A DNA stretch of 6,038 nt from NCBI GenBank assembly GCA_023423235.1, contig JAFAFY010000420.1, positions 1-6,038 on the forward strand, in the 5' to 3' direction. This stretch comes from Pseudomonadota bacterium (GTDB taxonomy: Bacteria > Pseudomonadota > Gammaproteobacteria > Xanthomonadales > Xanthomonadaceae). Position numbers and translations under genes: made by a program. A model generated the notes under the pieces. It was not told the origin of the DNA, did not search any database, and was given only the letters and a program-made list of their open reading frames with translations. Of this stretch, positions 4,293 through 6,038 are shown piece by piece (position 1 is the first letter of the stretch; every line of letters starts with the position of its first letter).

Positions 4293-6038
4293 ATGAAAAT
4301 TTCTGCGCTGGCCGCAGCGATCGCGCTCGCCCCGAGTTTTTCCCTCGCCGCCCACGCCCAGCCCGCTGCGCCCGACTGCGCGGCACTGTTGCAGGCCGCC
4401 GAAACCGCCTGTGCAAGCGACCCAGCCGTTTCGGCCTGCGTGCAGCGCCGGCTGCCGGCGCAATGCCGCACCATCGAACCGGTGGCCGCCGAGCTTGAAC
4501 GCGTGACCGTCCTCGGCACCCGCTTCGGCATCGACGTGCAGAAGTATCCCGGCTCGGCCTCGGTGCTGCTGGCCGACGACCTCGACGATTCCACCGACAT
4601 CATCCAGGCGCTGAAGAAGGTGCCCGGCATCGATACCGGCAACGACGGCGGCCGCGCGATCGGCCAGCAGTTCAGCATCCGCGGCTTCGGCCATGGCTCG
4701 GAGAGCCGGGTGATCCTGATGCAGGACGGCGTGCGCCGCTCCGCCAACCTCTTCGCCAACCAGTCCTCGACCTTCAGCATGGACAGCGACCTGCTCAAGC
4801 AGGTCGACGTGGTGCGCGGCTCTTCCGCCATCACCTACGGCGGCGGCGCGATCGGCGGCGTGGTCGGCAGCACCACGAAGGACGCGGGTGATTTCATCCT
4901 GCCCGGCCGCGACTTCGGCATCACCGCCAATGCGCGCTTCGATTCCAACAACCGCAACCAGGGCTTTGGCGCGTTCGCGCTGGCGCCCGAGGGCAGCCCG
5001 TTCGAGTTCCTGGCCTTCGCCAAGCACTCGGTCGGCAGCGACCTCACCCTCGCCGGCCGTGTCCCCGGCAGCGGTGGCGGCAGCCGCGAGAACATCACCC
5101 AGACCCACGACGAGATCGACACGGTCTTCGCCAAGGTCGGCTGGACCCTCGCCCCCGGCCACAAGCTCACCCTGAGCCATTACGACTACAGCATCGACTC
5201 CAAGGCCGCCTGGAACAGCCTCTACCACTCGAGCTATCCGTCCGCGAACGGCGCGGTGATCGGCGACCGCGTGCAACGCGACACCGTGCTGCGCTACCAA
5301 GCCAACCCCGGCGGCAGCGACTGGCTGGACCTGACGGCCACGGCCTACCGCACCGAAGGCTTCTACGAGCGCGGCTATGAGCGCGGCACCGACCTGTACT
5401 ACAAGAACCTCGACGAGCGCTGGGGCGTGAGCGCGCAGAACCTGATGCGCTTCGCCACCGGTGCGGTCGACCACCGCCTGCTGGTCGGCTTCGACTTCGA
5501 GAACCGCGAGGAGGACGGTATCTATGTCCTGAATGGCGTGCGCACCAGCTTCCAGTCGATGCCCAACCGCTACCGCGACCTGGGCGTGTTCGTGCAGCAC
5601 GAATCGCTGTGGCTGGACCAGCGCCTGGCGGTGCAACTGGGCGGCCGCTACGACCAGTTCGACCGCGAGGTGCTGGGCGTGGCCGAGGACTACGACAAGA
5701 GCCGGTTCTCGCCGCGCGTGGGCCTGAGCTGGGAACTGTTCGACGGCTTCCACCTGCTGGCCAACTATTCCGAGGCGTTCCGCGCGCCGACGCCACATGA
5801 GACCTCGTCCGACGGCCCGCTCAACATCCACTACTGGTACAAGCCCAACCCGGACCTGAAATCGGAAACCTCGGCCGAGGTCGAGGCCGGCTTCTCCTGG
5901 CACCGCGCCGGCCTGTTCACCGGCGACGACCGCTTCAGCGCCAAGGCGATGTACTTCGACGGCCGCATCGACGACATGATCCGGCTGGTGGTCGACTACG
6001 GCTCGGTATCGCCGGACAACAGCGAGTACGCCAGCTAC
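4293..6038 (+). CDS. TonB-dependent heme/hemoglobin-type receptor (3' partial)
   Basis: The frame is open from the ATG to the window edge: 582 residues, no stop. The family usually has about 700, so the last barrel strands are missing. It is an outer-membrane beta-barrel that imports a ligand using TonB energy. Residues 1-22 are a signal peptide (MKISALAAAIALAPSFSLAAHA, cut before Gln23). Residues 23-66 hold four cysteines (29, 40, 49, 58), unusual here. The TonB box is about 68-75 (LERVTVLG). The plug follows: DIIQALKKVPGID, FSIRGFG at 127-133, VILMQDGVRR, VDVVRGSSAITYGGGAIGGVV. The barrel shows alternating aromatic strands. The best ligand clue is FRAP at 496-499 followed by NPDL at 519-522, the FRAP/NPNL pair of heme receptors, with His502 and His513 between them where heme receptors carry a conserved histidine. 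The plug also fits the hemoglobin/transferrin/lactoferrin receptor family. No heme-transport partner gene is visible. Siderophore or other ligands are not excluded. Confidence 0.9.
   Translation, partial: MKISALAAAIALAPSFSLAAHAQPAAPDCAALLQAAETACASDPAVSACVQRRLPAQCRTIEPVAAELERVTVLGTRFGIDVQKYPGSASVLLADDLDDSTDIIQALKKVPGIDTGNDGGRAIGQQFSIRGFGHGSESRVILMQDGVRRSANLFANQSSTFSMDSDLLKQVDVVRGSSAITYGGGAIGGVVGSTTKDAGDFILPGRDFGITANARFDSNNRNQGFGAFALAPEGSPFEFLAFAKHSVGSDLTLAGRVPGSGGGSRENITQTHDEIDTVFAKVGWTLAPGHKLTLSHYDYSIDSKAAWNSLYHSSYPSANGAVIGDRVQRDTVLRYQANPGGSDWLDLTATAYRTEGFYERGYERGTDLYYKNLDERWGVSAQNLMRFATGAVDHRLLVGFDFENREEDGIYVLNGVRTSFQSMPNRYRDLGVFVQHESLWLDQRLAVQLGGRYDQFDREVLGVAEDYDKSRFSPRVGLSWELFDGFHLLANYSEAFRAPTPHETSSDGPLNIHYWYKPNPDLKSETSAEVEAGFSWHRAGLFTGDDRFSAKAMYFDGRIDDMIRLVVDYGSVSPDNSEYASY

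Noticed and set aside
4128..5903. 591-residue open frame on the minus strand, antisense to the receptor
   Set aside because: Its product is a Val/Ala/Gly/His-rich shadow of third-position GC bias, with no family features, and it runs opposite to a clear TonB-dependent receptor and into the REP-like palindrome.

Overview
The window is very GC-rich, with strong G/C bias at third codon positions and AT-poor spacers. Its gene content and protein style (PH-domain protein, RibA with an N-terminal extension, WaaE-like glycosyltransferase, TonB-dependent receptor) suggest a gammaproteobacterium of the Xanthomonadaceae/Lysobacteraceae (Lysobacter, Luteimonas, Xanthomonas and relatives). This placement is inferred from style alone; there is no rRNA or other marker gene.

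Layout, left to right. (1) 2-571, plus: the 3' part of a membrane PH-domain protein of the YdbT type, cut by the window edge. (2) 572-738: a spacer carrying two GC-rich hairpins and a good Shine-Dalgarno site. (3) 739-1896, plus: ribA, GTP cyclohydrolase II, with an extra N-terminal domain of about 180 residues that looks like a decayed DHBP-synthase (RibB) fold. (4) 1901-2830, minus: a family 2 glycosyltransferase, convergent with ribA and separated by only 4 bases. (5) 2831-2943: a 113-base divergent control region. (6) 2944-3723, plus: a second family 2 glycosyltransferase, of the WaaE/KdtX lipopolysaccharide-core type. (7) 3724-4292: a 569-base noncoding island with a tandem heptamer/14-mer repeat that starts inside the preceding gene, two copies of a composite REP-like palindromic element, and a promoter. 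(8) 4293-6038, plus: the first 582 residues of a TonB-dependent outer-membrane receptor of the heme/hemoglobin class, running off the right edge.

The genes do not form one operon. The two glycosyltransferases are divergent and both plausibly act on surface polysaccharide or LPS. RibA supplies the first step of riboflavin synthesis. The receptor is an independent outer-membrane uptake unit with its own promoter and ribosome binding site. Apart from the repeats this looks like ordinary chromosome. I see no clear undescribed defence, mobile or RNA-based system. The points most worth checking are the four-cysteine N-terminal segment of the receptor, the degenerate N-terminal domain of RibA, the repeats behind the WaaE-like gene, and a palindrome lying exactly between the -35 and -10 boxes of the receptor promoter.
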